Shown here: positions 25,290 through 34,496 of the stretch, in pieces
How the letters are laid out: the number at the start of each line of letters is the position of its first letter
How positions within the stretch are numbered: position 1 is the stretch's first letter
NCBI GenBank assembly: GCA_019746135.1
Contig: JAIESI010000190.1
Coordinates: 1 to 45,543 of the forward strand
Origin: Xanthobacteraceae bacterium
GTDB taxonomy: Bacteria; Pseudomonadota; Alphaproteobacteria; Rhizobiales; Xanthobacteraceae
Direction of reading: 5' to 3'
Length of the DNA stretch: 45,543 nt
Translations under genes and position numbers: made by a program
The notes under the pieces: generated by a model
Told to the model about the DNA's origin: nothing
Databases searched by the model: none
Seen by the model: only the letters and a program-made list of their open reading frames with translations

Positions 25290-25472
25290 TGGAATCGACG
25301 GTCTCTTCTTTGGAAGAGTGAAAAGGGAACGCGGTGCGGGCACTTTCCGCCCAATTCCGCGGCTGCCCCCGCAACTGTCAGCGGTGAGCTCGTGCCACAA
25401 TGCCACTGGGCGCAGCCCGGGAAGGCGGTGACGGGCGGCGACCCGCGAGCCAGGAGACCTGCCGTCCATTCG
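25290..25472 (+). promoter_or_regulatory. cobalamin (B12) riboswitch
   Basis: The conserved elements are in order: AAAGGGAACGCGGTG (25322), CCGCGGCTGCCCCCGCAACTG (25358), GCCACTGGG (25402), CCCGGGAAGGCGGTGACGGG (25417) and the B12 box GCGAGCCAGGAGACCTGCC (25445-25463). GACGG near 25297 can pair with CCGTC near 25462 as the P1 stem. Adenosylcobalamin binding normally shuts off the downstream genes, here DUF1636-cobW-cobN and the rest of the plus-strand operon. Boundaries are approximate. Confidence 0.95.
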
Positions 25473-25594
25473 GTCGAGCGTCGGGCGGGGTGCCCTGACG
25501 CCGTTTCAGCGTCGCGGCCGCCGGGCCGCGCGTGTCGATCGCGACCGTTCCCGCACCCGAGCCGGATGCTGTCCGCTTCTTTTGGGAGCCACGG

Positions 25595-26035
25595 GTGTCG
25601 CTGACCGAACTGCCGGACAAGGATTCGCAGACGCAAGATGCGCAGACCAGATCGCGCGATGCCGCGGCGACGGTGATCTATGTCTGCACCACCTGTCGCC
25701 GCCCGGACGATCCCGAGGACCATCCGCGGCCCGGCGCCTCGCTCGCCACCGCCACCATCGCTGCCGCCGAGAACAGCGGCATCAAGGTCCAGCCGCTGCG
25801 CTGCCTCGCCAACTGCAAGCGCGGCTGCTCGGCGGTGCTGCGCCGCCCCGACGCCTGGACCTACGTGTTCGGCCATCTCGATCCCGCCGCGGACGCTGCG
25901 GCGCTGGTCACCGGCGCCAGGCTTCTCTCGCAATCGGCCGACGGCCTGATGCCCTGGCGCGGCCGGCCTGACGCACTGAAGCGTGGATTGATCGCCCGCG
26001 TCCCGCCGCTCGATTTCTCGGAGCCCCGTGAATGA
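25595..26035 (+). CDS. DUF1636 metal-binding protein, cobW-linked
   Basis: The 146-residue product is a DUF1636 family protein, a thioredoxin-like ferredoxin-type fold that often sits beside cobW and cobN. It has five cysteines in the pattern CTTC (Cys31, Cys34) and CLANCKRGC (Cys70, Cys74, Cys78), suited to binding an iron-sulfur cluster or metal. The WTYVFGHLDP segment is also typical. The start is a GTG at 25595 with GGGAG at 25584-25588; a GTG at 25532 is also in frame but its site is poor. It is the first gene after the cobalamin riboswitch and overlaps cobW by 4 nt, so it probably helps cobalt handling or delivery (inferred). Confidence 0.85.
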   Translation: MSLTELPDKDSQTQDAQTRSRDAAATVIYVCTTCRRPDDPEDHPRPGASLATATIAAAENSGIKVQPLRCLANCKRGCSAVLRRPDAWTYVFGHLDPAADAAALVTGARLLSQSADGLMPWRGRPDALKRGLIARVPPLDFSEPRE

Positions 26036-27072
26036 CCTCGACCTCGCTCGCCCGCATTCCCTGCACCATCGTCACCGGCTTTCTCGGCGCGGGAAAGACC
26101 ACGCTCATCCGCCATGTGCTGGCCAACGCCAACGGGCGCAGGCTCGCGGTCATCGTCAACGAGTTCGGCGATGTCGGCATCGACGGCGAGATCCTGAAAG
26201 GCTGCGGCGACGCGGCCTGCCCGGAGGAGAACATCGTCGAGCTCGCCAACGGCTGTCTCTGCTGCACCGTCGCCGACGAGTTCGTGCCGGCGCTCGACGC
26301 CATTCTCGCCAAGAACCCGAAGGTCGAGCACATCGTCATCGAGACCTCCGGCCTCGCGCTGCCGAAGCCCCTGGTGCAGGCGTTCCACTGGCCCTCGATC
26401 AGGAACCGCGTCACGGTCGACGGCGTGGTCGCGGTGGTGGACGGCGCGGCGCTCGCCGATGGTCGCGTCGCCAACGACATGGACGCGCTGGCCGCCCAGC
26501 GCGCCGCAGACGGTTCGCTCGACCACGACGATCCGGTCGAGGAGGTGTTCGAGGACCAGATCGCCTGCGCCGATCTCGTGGTGCTCAACAAGTGCGACCT
26601 GCTCGACGCCGGCGGCATGGAGAAGGCGTCCGCGGCCGTGAGCGGCGCGCTGCCGCGCGCGGTCAAGGTGGTGAAGGTCGCGGGCGGCAGGGTCGATGCG
26701 CCGGCGCTGCTCGGCCTCAACATCGGCACCGAAGCCGACATCGAGAACCGCAAGACCCATCACGACGACGAGCTCGATCACGACCACGACGATTTCGAGA
26801 GCTTCGTCGTGCCGCTGCCGGAGATCGACGATCCGGCGGCACTCTCCAATCTCGTGTCCGCCACCGCCGAGGCCGCGGGCGTGCTGCGGATCAAGGGCTT
26901 CGCCGCCGTCCGCGGCAAGCCGATGCGGCTCCTGGTCCAGGCGGTCGGTGCGCGCGTCACCACGCAATACGACCGCGCATGGCTTTCTTCGGAGCCGCGC
27001 GGCACGCAGCTCGTGGTGATCGGACTGAAGGGCCTCGACCGGGATAAGATCGTGCGCATGCTCAACGGATGA
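26032..27072 (+). CDS. cobW: CobW GTPase (metal chaperone)
   Basis: The 346-residue product is a CobW/COG0523 GTPase, thought to load cobalt in the B12 pathway. The P-loop is TGFLGAGKTTL (Gly19-Ala20-Gly21-Lys22), followed by IVNEFGDVGIDGEIL. The metal-binding CxCC motif is at Cys75-Leu-Cys77-Cys78 (ELANGCLCCTV). The guanine motif NKCD is in VVLNKCDLLDA. An Asp/His-rich loop (HHDDELDHDHDD from residue 243) could bind metal. Length is usual. It overlaps DUF1636 (ATGA) and is followed by cobN, so it acts beside the cobaltochelatase large subunit. Confidence 0.96.
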   Translation: MTSTSLARIPCTIVTGFLGAGKTTLIRHVLANANGRRLAVIVNEFGDVGIDGEILKGCGDAACPEENIVELANGCLCCTVADEFVPALDAILAKNPKVEHIVIETSGLALPKPLVQAFHWPSIRNRVTVDGVVAVVDGAALADGRVANDMDALAAQRAADGSLDHDDPVEEVFEDQIACADLVVLNKCDLLDAGGMEKASAAVSGALPRAVKVVKVAGGRVDAPALLGLNIGTEADIENRKTHHDDELDHDHDDFESFVVPLPEIDDPAALSNLVSATAEAAGVLRIKGFAAVRGKPMRLLVQAVGARVTTQYDRAWLSSEPRGTQLVVIGLKGLDRDKIVRMLNG

Positions 27073-27076
27073 CGTG

Positions 27077-30000
27077 ATGCACCTGCTCTCGACCAGCTCC
27101 ACGAGCCTCGACGATATCGTCGAGCCGGTCGATCTCGACCAGGCGCCGGGCGATATCGCGATCCTGTCGTTCGCCGACAGCGATCTCGCGGCGCTTGCGG
27201 CGGCCTGGGCGAAGGAACGCGACGCGCTGCCGAGCGTGCGGCTGGTGCAGCTGCGCGATTTGAAGCATCCGATGTCGGTCGATCTCTGGATCGAGCGGGT
27301 CGCCTCGCACGCCAAGGTGATCGTCGTGCGCCTCCTCGGTGGTCTCGACTGGTGGCGCTACGGCGCGGACCGCCTGTCGGCGCTGGCGAAGGAGCGGGGC
27401 GTGGCGCTGGCGATGCTGCCCGGCGAGGACCGCGACGATCCTAGGCTGGCCGAGTGCTCGACCTTGCCGCCGGACGAGCTCGCCGCGCTGCTCGGATATT
27501 TCCGCGAGGGCGGCAGCGACAATCTGCGCGCCTTGTTGCGCAGGCTTGCCGGCCATGCCGGCCGGTCGCTTCCGTATCGCGAGCCGCAGCAGCTGCCGCG
27601 TTTTGGCGGCTACGCGGCCGGAGCAGCCGTCGAACTCGATCAACTGATCGAGGCGCTGCCGCACCGTGAGCCGGTCGCACCGGTCATATTCTATCGTTCG
27701 ATGCTGCTCGCGTCGGACGTGGCGCCGATCGACGCGCTCTGCACGGAGCTCGCCAGGCACGGGCTCGCGCCGGTGCCGCTGTTCGTGCCGAGCCTGAAGG
27801 ATCCGGACGCGTCCGCGTTCCTGCGTGAGGCGATGCGGCGGCTTCGGCCGTCGGTCATCGTCGCCACCACCGCCTTTGCGGCGGGCGACGGCGCAACCGG
27901 CTCGCCGCTCGACGAGGCAGGCGTGCCGGTGCTGCAGGCGGTCGTCGCGACGACGAGACGCGCGGCATGGCTCGACAGCCCGCGCGGGCTCGGCGCGGCC
28001 GACCTCGCCATGCACGTCGTGCTGCCGGAGCTCGACGGCCGGGTGCTGGCCGGCGCGATCTCGTTCAAGGATCCGTCTTTGCCGCTCGACGGCCTGTCGT
28101 TCACCGCCATGACCAACCGGCCGGAGCGTGATCGCGCCAGGATGGTCGCTGCGCGGGCGGTGGCCTGGGTGACGCTGCAAACCATGCCGCGCGAATACCG
28201 CCGGATTGCGGTGCTGATGCCGGACTATCCCGGTGTGGCGGGTCGCACCGGCTACGCGGTGGGCCTCGACGTGCCCGCAAGCGTTCTCGCCTTGCTGAAC
28301 GACCTCGATCGTGCAGGCTTCAAGGTGCGCGGGATTCCTCAATCCTCGCAGGAGTTGTTGCTCGCGCTGGAAAGCCGCGTGCACGGCGTGCAACTCGACT
28401 CTTATCATCTCTGTGGCGGGAGGATTTCAGCACGAACTGCTGAAGAAATTACGGCTGCCTGGGGCGTCGCCAAGACCGATCCCGACGTCAGCAAACGCGC
28501 ATTTCGTTTCCGCGCGAAGAAGTTCGGCAACGTGACCGTGGCTTTGCCGCCGGATCGCGGTCGCGCCGCCGAGCGCCGCGCCGACTATCACGATCCGTCG
28601 TTGCCGCCGCGTCACGGCTTGGTGGCATTCGGTCTGTGGCTGGAGGAAAATTTCGACGCCGTGATTCACATGGGCGCGCACGGCACCCTGGAGTGGCTGC
28701 CCGGCAAGGCGGTGGCGCTGACCGCGTCATGCTTCCCTGAAGTCGTGCTCGGCGATCTTCCGGTGATCTATCCGTTCATCGTCAGCAATCCCGGCGAGGC
28801 CGCGCAGGCCAAGCGCCGGATCGCCGCGGTGACCATTGGCCACCTGCCGCCGCCGCTGGTGGGGGCGGACCTGTCGGGTGATGCACGCAGGCTCGAGCAG
28901 CTGGTCGACGAATACGCACAGGCCGACGGTCTCGATCGCAGAAGGCGCGAGCGTCTTGCGCGCCTGATCGCCGAAACCGCGCAACAGACCGGGCTGGCGC
29001 GCGAGGCCGGCGTTGATGCCGACGCCTCGCCGGACGAGGCGCTCCGCCGGATCGACGCCTGGCTCTGCGATCTGAAGGATCTCGCCGTAAAGGACGGCCA
29101 GCACGTCTACGGACGCGTGCCGGACGACGCCGACGCGTCGCGGCGCGAGAGCGCCGAGCGCGAGCGCGCGAGTCTGCTCGACGCGATCGATGGCCGGCGC
29201 GTGCCGCCCGGTCCGGCGGGCTCGCCGAACCGCGAGCGCCGCGACGTGCTGCCGACCGGCCGCAATCTCACCACCGCCGACCCGCGGATGTTGCCGACGC
29301 CGACCGCGATGGAGCTCGGCCGCATGGCCGCCGACGAGGTGCTGCGCGGCTATATGCAGTCCCACGGCGAGATGCCGCGCGCGCTGGTGATCGACCTCTG
29401 GGGCAGCGCCACGCTTCGCACCGGCGGCGAGGAGATCGCGCAGGGGCTGGCGCTGATGGGTTGCAGGCCGGCCTGGGACCCCGCAACTGGGCGCGTGACG
29501 GGCGTCGAGGTGCTGCCGTGCGCCGCGATCGGCCGCGCGCGGGTCGATGTGACCTGGCGCATCTCCGGCCTGTTCCGCGATCTGTTCCCGGCGCAGATCG
29601 CGCTGCTCGACGCCGCCGTGAAGGCCGTGGCCGCGCGCGACGAGACCGCCGATGAGAATCCGCTCGCCGCCATTCGCCGTTCGGCAAACGGCCATGCGAA
29701 GGATGCTTTGGCGCGGATTTTCGGCACCGCGCCCGGCGCCTACGGCGCGGGCATCGAGGATATGATTGGCGGCGACACCGACCGCGACGGCATCGGGGTT
29801 GCCTATCTTGCCGCGGCGTCGCATGCCTATGGCGGGGCTGACGGAGAAGCCGTGTCCGCTCCGGGCCTGTTTGCCGATCGCGTGGCAACCGCCGACGTTC
29901 TCATTCACACCGGCGACGACCCCGGCCGCGATCTGCTCGAAGGCGCGGAGGACGCCGCCTTCGTCGGCGGTTTTGCCGCCGCGGCGGCTTCGCTGGGACG

Positions 30001-30391
30001 CGCGCCTGACCTTGTGATGCTCGACACCACCGATCCCAGGAAGCCCCGCGCGCGGACGCTCGCCGCGGCATTGGCGCGCATCGTGCGGGCGCGGGCGATC
30101 AATCCGCGCTTCATCGCCGGTCAGATGCGCCACGGTCCGCGCGGCGCGGCGGAACTCGCCGAGACCGTGGACCGCCTGATCGATTTCGCGCGGACGACCG
30201 ATGCCGTGCCGAGCGCGCTCATCGACCTGGTTTACGACGCTTATCTTGCCGATCCCGAGGTTCATGCCTTTCTCGCGCGCGAGAACCCGGCGGCAGCGAA
30301 AGCGATGGCCGAGCGGTTCGAGCAGGCGCGGCGGCTCGGGCTCTGGCATCCGCGCCGCAACGACATTGGTGCACCGGAGCCGGCCGAATGA
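27077..30391 (+). CDS. cobN: cobaltochelatase subunit CobN
   Basis: The 1104-residue product is the large subunit of aerobic cobaltochelatase (CobNST), which inserts Co2+ into hydrogenobyrinic acid a,c-diamide. Diagnostic segments are IHMGAHGTLEWLPGKAVALT near residue 530, VIYPFIVSNPGEAAQAKRRIAAVTIGHLPPPL near 570, and AYGAGIEDMIGGDTDRDGIGVAYLAAASHAYGG near 890. It is shorter than the P. denitrificans protein (about 1,270), but no obvious domain is missing. GTG at 27074 and ATG at 27077 are both possible starts. It lies 4 nt after cobW and overlaps cobG by 4 nt. Its partners cobS and cobT are not in the window. Confidence 0.95.
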   Translation: MHLLSTSSTSLDDIVEPVDLDQAPGDIAILSFADSDLAALAAAWAKERDALPSVRLVQLRDLKHPMSVDLWIERVASHAKVIVVRLLGGLDWWRYGADRLSALAKERGVALAMLPGEDRDDPRLAECSTLPPDELAALLGYFREGGSDNLRALLRRLAGHAGRSLPYREPQQLPRFGGYAAGAAVELDQLIEALPHREPVAPVIFYRSMLLASDVAPIDALCTELARHGLAPVPLFVPSLKDPDASAFLREAMRRLRPSVIVATTAFAAGDGATGSPLDEAGVPVLQAVVATTRRAAWLDSPRGLGAADLAMHVVLPELDGRVLAGAISFKDPSLPLDGLSFTAMTNRPERDRARMVAARAVAWVTLQTMPREYRRIAVLMPDYPGVAGRTGYAVGLDVPASVLALLNDLDRAGFKVRGIPQSSQELLLALESRVHGVQLDSYHLCGGRISARTAEEITAAWGVAKTDPDVSKRAFRFRAKKFGNVTVALPPDRGRAAERRADYHDPSLPPRHGLVAFGLWLEENFDAVIHMGAHGTLEWLPGKAVALTASCFPEVVLGDLPVIYPFIVSNPGEAAQAKRRIAAVTIGHLPPPLVGADLSGDARRLEQLVDEYAQADGLDRRRRERLARLIAETAQQTGLAREAGVDADASPDEALRRIDAWLCDLKDLAVKDGQHVYGRVPDDADASRRESAERERASLLDAIDGRRVPPGPAGSPNRERRDVLPTGRNLTTADPRMLPTPTAMELGRMAADEVLRGYMQSHGEMPRALVIDLWGSATLRTGGEEIAQGLALMGCRPAWDPATGRVTGVEVLPCAAIGRARVDVTWRISGLFRDLFPAQIALLDAAVKAVAARDETADENPLAAIRRSANGHAKDALARIFGTAPGAYGAGIEDMIGGDTDRDGIGVAYLAAASHAYGGADGEAVSAPGLFADRVATADVLIHTGDDPGRDLLEGAEDAAFVGGFAAAAASLGRAPDLVMLDTTDPRKPRARTLAAALARIVRARAINPRFIAGQMRHGPRGAAELAETVDRLIDFARTTDAVPSALIDLVYDAYLADPEVHAFLARENPAAAKAMAERFEQARRLGLWHPRRNDIGAPEPAE

Positions 30392-31644
30392 ACGCCCCCG
30401 TTCCTTCGCCCATGCGACGCGGGGCATGCCCCGGCCTGTCCGCGCCGATGGCGACCGGCGACGGGCTTCTCGCCCGGCTCATGCCTTCGGGGGCGACGAT
30501 TGCGCTGCCGGCCTTCCGCGGTCTCTGCGATGCCGCCGCCCGCCACGGCAACGGCATCATCGAAATCACCTCGCGCGGCAGCATCCAGGTGCGCGGGCTC
30601 ACGGCCGCGAGCGCCGGTCCGTTCGCGGCCGACGTCGCCGCGCTCGGCATTCCCGCGGCAGAGGGCATTCCGGTGCTGCCCGATCCACTGTCCGATCTCG
30701 ATGACTTGAGCGTCATCGATGCCGGTGTCATCGCCGGCGAGCTGCGGCGGGCGCTCGCCGCGTCGGCACTGGCCTCGAAGTTGCCCGCCAAGGTTTCGGT
30801 TATCGTCGACGGCGGCGGTGCGCTGCATCTCGACGATGTCGTTGCCGATGTCCGTCTGCGGGCGGTTCGCACCGATCAGGGTGTTCGCGTGCACGTGGGG
30901 CTCGGCGGCACGGCCGCCTCGGCCATGTCCATCGGCGCTGTCGCACTGCACTGTGCCGTCGAATGCGCGGTGCACCTGCTCGACCTGCTGGCGGCGTTTT
31001 CGCCGCAGCGGATGCGCAACGCGGTCGAAGACGCCGGAGCCGCGCGGTTTATCTCCGCGATGGCCGGCATTCTCGAACCGGCATCGACTCCGGCCGCACG
31101 TCCTGCGGCGGATCCGGTCGGTGTTCATGCCCTGCGGTCCGGTGCGGTCGTCGGCGTCGCGCTCCCCTTCGGCCATTCCGGCGCGGAAAACCTGAGCCGC
31201 CTGATCGGCGAAGTGGAATGCGCCGGTGCAGCGGGCGTCCGCACCGCCCCGGGACGCGCCTTGCTGTTCGTCAACCTGCGGCCTGCCGCCGCGGACGCCT
31301 TTGCCGCCCGTGCGGCCACGCTCGGTTTCATTGCCGATCCCGCCGATCCGCGCCGCAAGGTGATCGCCTGCGCCGGTGCGCCGATCTGCGCGTCCGGGCA
31401 GATTCCAGCCCGCGCGCTCGCGCCCGCTGTGGCGCAGGCGGTCCGCGCTGCGAATGTCGTGGGGCCGGTCCACGTTTCGGGATGTGCCAAGGGCTGCGCT
31501 CATCAGGTGCCGGTGCCGCTTGCGATCTTCGGCCGCGCCGGCGCCTGCGACATCCATTGGAACGGCAAGCTCGTGAGCTCCGTCAATGCCGATGCGCTGG
31601 CGGTGCAGCTCGAGCGGCTCCTGCCGGAGGAAGTCTCGCGATGA
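30388..31644 (+). CDS. cobG: precorrin-3B synthase CobG
   Basis: The 418-residue product is a monooxygenase of the nitrite/sulfite reductase ferredoxin-like family that converts precorrin-3A to precorrin-3B, the oxygen-dependent step that defines the aerobic pathway. Two repeats of the half-domain are visible (residues 15-100, 245-320). The four 4Fe-4S cysteines are Cys328 and Cys334 (CAGAPICASG) and Cys366 and Cys370 (CAKGCAHQV). RGSIQVRG near residue 63 is the first siroheme/ferredoxin-like half. Start and stop overlap cobN and cobH by 4 nt each. Confidence 0.95.
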   Translation: MNAPVPSPMRRGACPGLSAPMATGDGLLARLMPSGATIALPAFRGLCDAAARHGNGIIEITSRGSIQVRGLTAASAGPFAADVAALGIPAAEGIPVLPDPLSDLDDLSVIDAGVIAGELRRALAASALASKLPAKVSVIVDGGGALHLDDVVADVRLRAVRTDQGVRVHVGLGGTAASAMSIGAVALHCAVECAVHLLDLLAAFSPQRMRNAVEDAGAARFISAMAGILEPASTPAARPAADPVGVHALRSGAVVGVALPFGHSGAENLSRLIGEVECAGAAGVRTAPGRALLFVNLRPAAADAFAARAATLGFIADPADPRRKVIACAGAPICASGQIPARALAPAVAQAVRAANVVGPVHVSGCAKGCAHQVPVPLAIFGRAGACDIHWNGKLVSSVNADALAVQLERLLPEEVSR

Positions 31645-32276
31645 ACGGCGGCCACGAATACATCCGCGACGGCGCCGCGATCTACGAGCGCTCGTTTGCG
31701 ATCATCCGCGCCGAGACCGACCTGTCGCGCTTCTCGGCCGAACAGGCCGACGTCGTCGTGCGGATGGTCCACGCCTGCGGCAGCACCGACGCCGCGCGCC
31801 ACGTCCAGTTCGGCGGCAATCTTGTCGCGGCCGCACGGGACGCGCTGCGCTCCGGCGCGCCGATCCTGTGCGACTCCGAGATGGTGGCGCACGGCGTCAC
31901 GCGCTCGCGGCTGCCGGCCAAAAACGACGTGCTCTGCACCTTGCACGACGTCCGCGTCCCGGCGCTGGCCAAGAAGCTCGGCACAACCCGCTCCGCAGCA
32001 GCGCTGGAGCTCTGGACCGATCGTCTCGCAGGCTCTATCGTCGCCATCGGCAACGCGCCGACCGCGCTGTTTCATCTGCTGGAGATGCTGGCCAGGGGCG
32101 CGCCGAGGCCCGCGGCCATTCTCGGCATCCCGGTGGGCTTTGTCGGCGCGGCCGAATCCAAGGAGGCGCTCGCCGCCGATCCCTTGGGTATTCCTTATCT
32201 GATCGTGCGCGGCCGGCTTGGCGGCAGCGCCATGACGGCTGCGGCGGTCAACGCGCTTGCGAGGGCGGGACTATGA
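31641..32276 (+). CDS. cobH: precorrin-8X methylmutase CobH
   Basis: The 211-residue product moves the methyl group from C-11 to C-12 of precorrin-8X to give hydrogenobyrinic acid. The catalytic histidine is His44 in VVVRMVHACGSTD, equivalent to His43 in the P. denitrificans enzyme. Conserved segments GAPILCDSEMVAHGVTRSRLPAKNDVLC and SIVAIGNAPTALFHLLEML, PAAILGIPVGFVGAAESKEAL follow. The ATG at 31641 overlaps the cobG stop and the TGA overlaps the cobI start. Confidence 0.97.
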   Translation: MNGGHEYIRDGAAIYERSFAIIRAETDLSRFSAEQADVVVRMVHACGSTDAARHVQFGGNLVAAARDALRSGAPILCDSEMVAHGVTRSRLPAKNDVLCTLHDVRVPALAKKLGTTRSAAALELWTDRLAGSIVAIGNAPTALFHLLEMLARGAPRPAAILGIPVGFVGAAESKEALAADPLGIPYLIVRGRLGGSAMTAAAVNALARAGL

Positions 32277-32998
32277 GCGGGCGGCTCATTGGCGTCGGCG
32301 TCGGGCCGGGTGACCCGGAGCTGCTGACCTTGAAGGCGGCGCGGACGCTGGCCGAAGCCGACGTCGTCGCGCATTTCGCCAAGGCGGGAAACGCCGGCAA
32401 TGCGCGGCGCACCGTCCAAAACCATCTGCGCCCCGGCGTCGAGGAGCTTGCGCTGCTCTATCCCGTGACCACCGAATTGCCGAAGGACTGCGCCGCCTAT
32501 GGCGACGCCATCGCTTCGTTCTACAACCGCTCCGCCGCCGCCGTCGCCGACCACCTCGACGCCGGCCGCACCGTCGCCGTGATCAGCGAGGGCGATCCGC
32601 TGTTCTACGGCTCCTACATGCATCTGCACGTGCGGCTTGCGCCGCGCTATCGCGCCGAGATCGTGCCGGGGGTGACCGCGATGTCCGGCTGCTGGGCATC
32701 CGCCGGCGCCCCGATCGCCCAGGGTGACGACGTGTTCGTCGTGCTGCCCGCGACGCTGCCGGAGGCCGAGCTCGAGCGCCGCTTCGCCGATGCCGACGCG
32801 GCGGTGGTGATGAAGCTCGGCCGCCATCTGCCCAAGGTGCGCCGCGTGCTCGACCGGACCGGACGGCTGGCGCAAGCGATTTACGTCGAGCGCGGCACCA
32901 CGGCCGAGGCCGTCACCATGCCGCTTGCCGACAAGCGCGACGAGGCCGCGCCGTACTTCTCGGTGATCCTGGTGCCCGGCTGGGAGAAAAGGCCGTGA
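32273..32998 (+). CDS. cobI: precorrin-2 C20-methyltransferase CobI
   Basis: The 241-residue product is a tetrapyrrole methylase using SAM to methylate C-20 of precorrin-2. The family motifs are GVGVGPGDPELLTLKAARTL at the N-terminus, VAVISEGDPLFYGSYMHLHVRL near residue 100 and IVPGVTAMSGCWASAGAPIAQGD near 130. The FYGSYMHL segment distinguishes C-20 methylases. It overlaps cobH and cobJ by 4 nt each, giving a tightly coupled set. Confidence 0.96.
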   Translation: MSGRLIGVGVGPGDPELLTLKAARTLAEADVVAHFAKAGNAGNARRTVQNHLRPGVEELALLYPVTTELPKDCAAYGDAIASFYNRSAAAVADHLDAGRTVAVISEGDPLFYGSYMHLHVRLAPRYRAEIVPGVTAMSGCWASAGAPIAQGDDVFVVLPATLPEAELERRFADADAAVVMKLGRHLPKVRRVLDRTGRLAQAIYVERGTTAEAVTMPLADKRDEAAPYFSVILVPGWEKRP

Positions 32999-33768
32999 CC
33001 GGGCCAACGTCGGGCGCCCTCGCGGTCGTGGGGCTTGGGCCGGGCGGTCCGCAGGCGCTGACGCCGGAGGCCGCGGCGGCGCTGGAAGCGGCCGACGCGC
33101 TCTACGGCTACGGCCCTTATCTCGACCGCGTGCCGCAGCGTGCCGGCCAGACCCGCCACGCCTCCGACAACCGCGAGGAGGGCAGCCGCGCCGCGGCGGC
33201 GCTGCGCCACGCGGCCGACGGCGCGAAGGTTGCGATCGTGTCGGGCGGCGATCCGGGCGTGTTCGCGATGGCGGCCGCCGTGTGCGAGCAGATCGACCGC
33301 GGCGAACAGGCCTGGCGCGATCTCGATGTGTCGGTCGTTCCCGGCGTCACCGCGATGCTCGCGGTCGCGGCCCGCGTCGGCGCGCCGCTCGGCCACGACT
33401 TCTGCGCCATCTCGCTGTCCGACAATCTGAAGCCCTGGGAGTTGGTCGAGCGCAGGCTCGATGCGGCCGCCGGCGCTGGCTTCGTCATCGCGCTCTACAA
33501 TCCGATCTCGCGCGCGCGGCCCTGGCAGCTCGGCAAGGCGTTCGAGCGGTTGCGGGCGCAGTTGCCGGCCTCGACGCCGGTGGTGTTCGGCCGGGCGGTC
33601 GGCCGCGAGCAGGAGAAGATCCTGGTCTGCGAGCTCGAGAAAGCCGATCCGTCGGCGGCCGACATGGCGACGCTGATCATCGTCGGCTCGCCGATGACGC
33701 GGGTGATCGCGCGGCCGGGTCGCGCGCCGCTGGTCTACACGCCGCGGCTTGCCGGAGACGGCAGATGA
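32995..33768 (+). CDS. cobJ: precorrin-3B C17-methyltransferase CobJ
   Basis: The 257-residue product methylates C-17 with ring contraction of precorrin-3B to precorrin-4. It shows AVVGLGPGGPQALTPEAAAALEAADALYGYGPYLDRV at the N-terminus and AIVSGGDPGVFAMAAAVCEQI with DLDVSVVPGVTAMLAVAARVGAPLGHDFCAISLSDNLKPWE, all characteristic. A GTG start overlaps the cobI stop. The last 34 nt overlap the 3' end of the antisense cobK gene. Confidence 0.96.
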   Translation: MTGPTSGALAVVGLGPGGPQALTPEAAAALEAADALYGYGPYLDRVPQRAGQTRHASDNREEGSRAAAALRHAADGAKVAIVSGGDPGVFAMAAAVCEQIDRGEQAWRDLDVSVVPGVTAMLAVAARVGAPLGHDFCAISLSDNLKPWELVERRLDAAAGAGFVIALYNPISRARPWQLGKAFERLRAQLPASTPVVFGRAVGREQEKILVCELEKADPSAADMATLIIVGSPMTRVIARPGRAPLVYTPRLAGDGR

Positions 33769-34496
33769 TCGAGCCAGGCGGCCACGGCCTCGATGGTTGG
33801 CACGGCCGAAACGTCGGGCAGGGCGGGTGGCTGCAGCATGACGACGGTGAGACCAAGCGCGCGCGCGGCCGCGATCTTGCCGTAGGTGGCGTCGCCGCCG
33901 CTGTTCTTGGCGACGATGCATTCGATCCGATGCCCGGCCAGAAGCTTTCGTTCGTCGCTTTCCGCGAACGGCCCGCGCGCAACGATATACGTCGCATCCG
34001 GCACGGCGAGCGGCGGATCGACCGGATCGACGCTGCGAACGAGGTAGTGGTGCTGTGGCGCGGCCTCGAATGCCGCGACCTCCTTGCGGCCGATGGCAAG
34101 AAACACGCGGCGCGGCGTTGTTCCGAGCAAACGGACGGCATCCTGCATGTCGGCAGCCTCGATCCAGCGGTCGCCGGGCACCGCCGTCCAGGCGGCGCGG
34201 CGCAGCGCGATGATCGGCACCTTCGCGGCGGCCGCCGCCTCCGCGGCATGCCGCGAGATCGTCGCGGCATAGGGATGCGTGGCGTCGATCAGTGCGTCGA
34301 TGCGCTCGGTTTTGAGATGGGCGGCAAGCCCCGCCGGGCCGCCGAAGCCGCCGATCCGCACCGGAACCGGCTGCGCCGCGGGCGCGGCGGTGCGGCCCGC
34401 AAGCGACAAGGTCACCGTCAGGTCCGCGCGTTTCGCCAGCGCCCCGGCCAGTTGCCGCGCTTCCGCTGTGCCGCCGAGTATGAGAATCTGCCGCAT
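33735..34496 (-). CDS. cobK: precorrin-6A reductase CobK, antisense within the cob operon
   Basis: The 253-residue product is the NADPH-dependent reductase of precorrin-6A. It starts MRQILILGGTAEARQLAGAL, contains IDATHPYAATISRHAAEAA near residue 80 and VAKNSGGDATYGKIAAARALGL near 205, all family hallmarks. It is read against the operon: its start codon shares two bases with the cobL start (CATG at 34494-34497) and its 3' end overlaps cobJ by 34 nt. No separate promoter region exists; any promoter must lie inside cobL. In-frame sequence above 34496 belongs to cobL on the other strand. Confidence 0.95.
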   Translation of the reverse strand: MRQILILGGTAEARQLAGALAKRADLTVTLSLAGRTAAPAAQPVPVRIGGFGGPAGLAAHLKTERIDALIDATHPYAATISRHAAEAAAAAKVPIIALRRAAWTAVPGDRWIEAADMQDAVRLLGTTPRRVFLAIGRKEVAAFEAAPQHHYLVRSVDPVDPPLAVPDATYIVARGPFAESDERKLLAGHRIECIVAKNSGGDATYGKIAAARALGLTVVMLQPPALPDVSAVPTIEAVAAWLDHLPSPASRGV

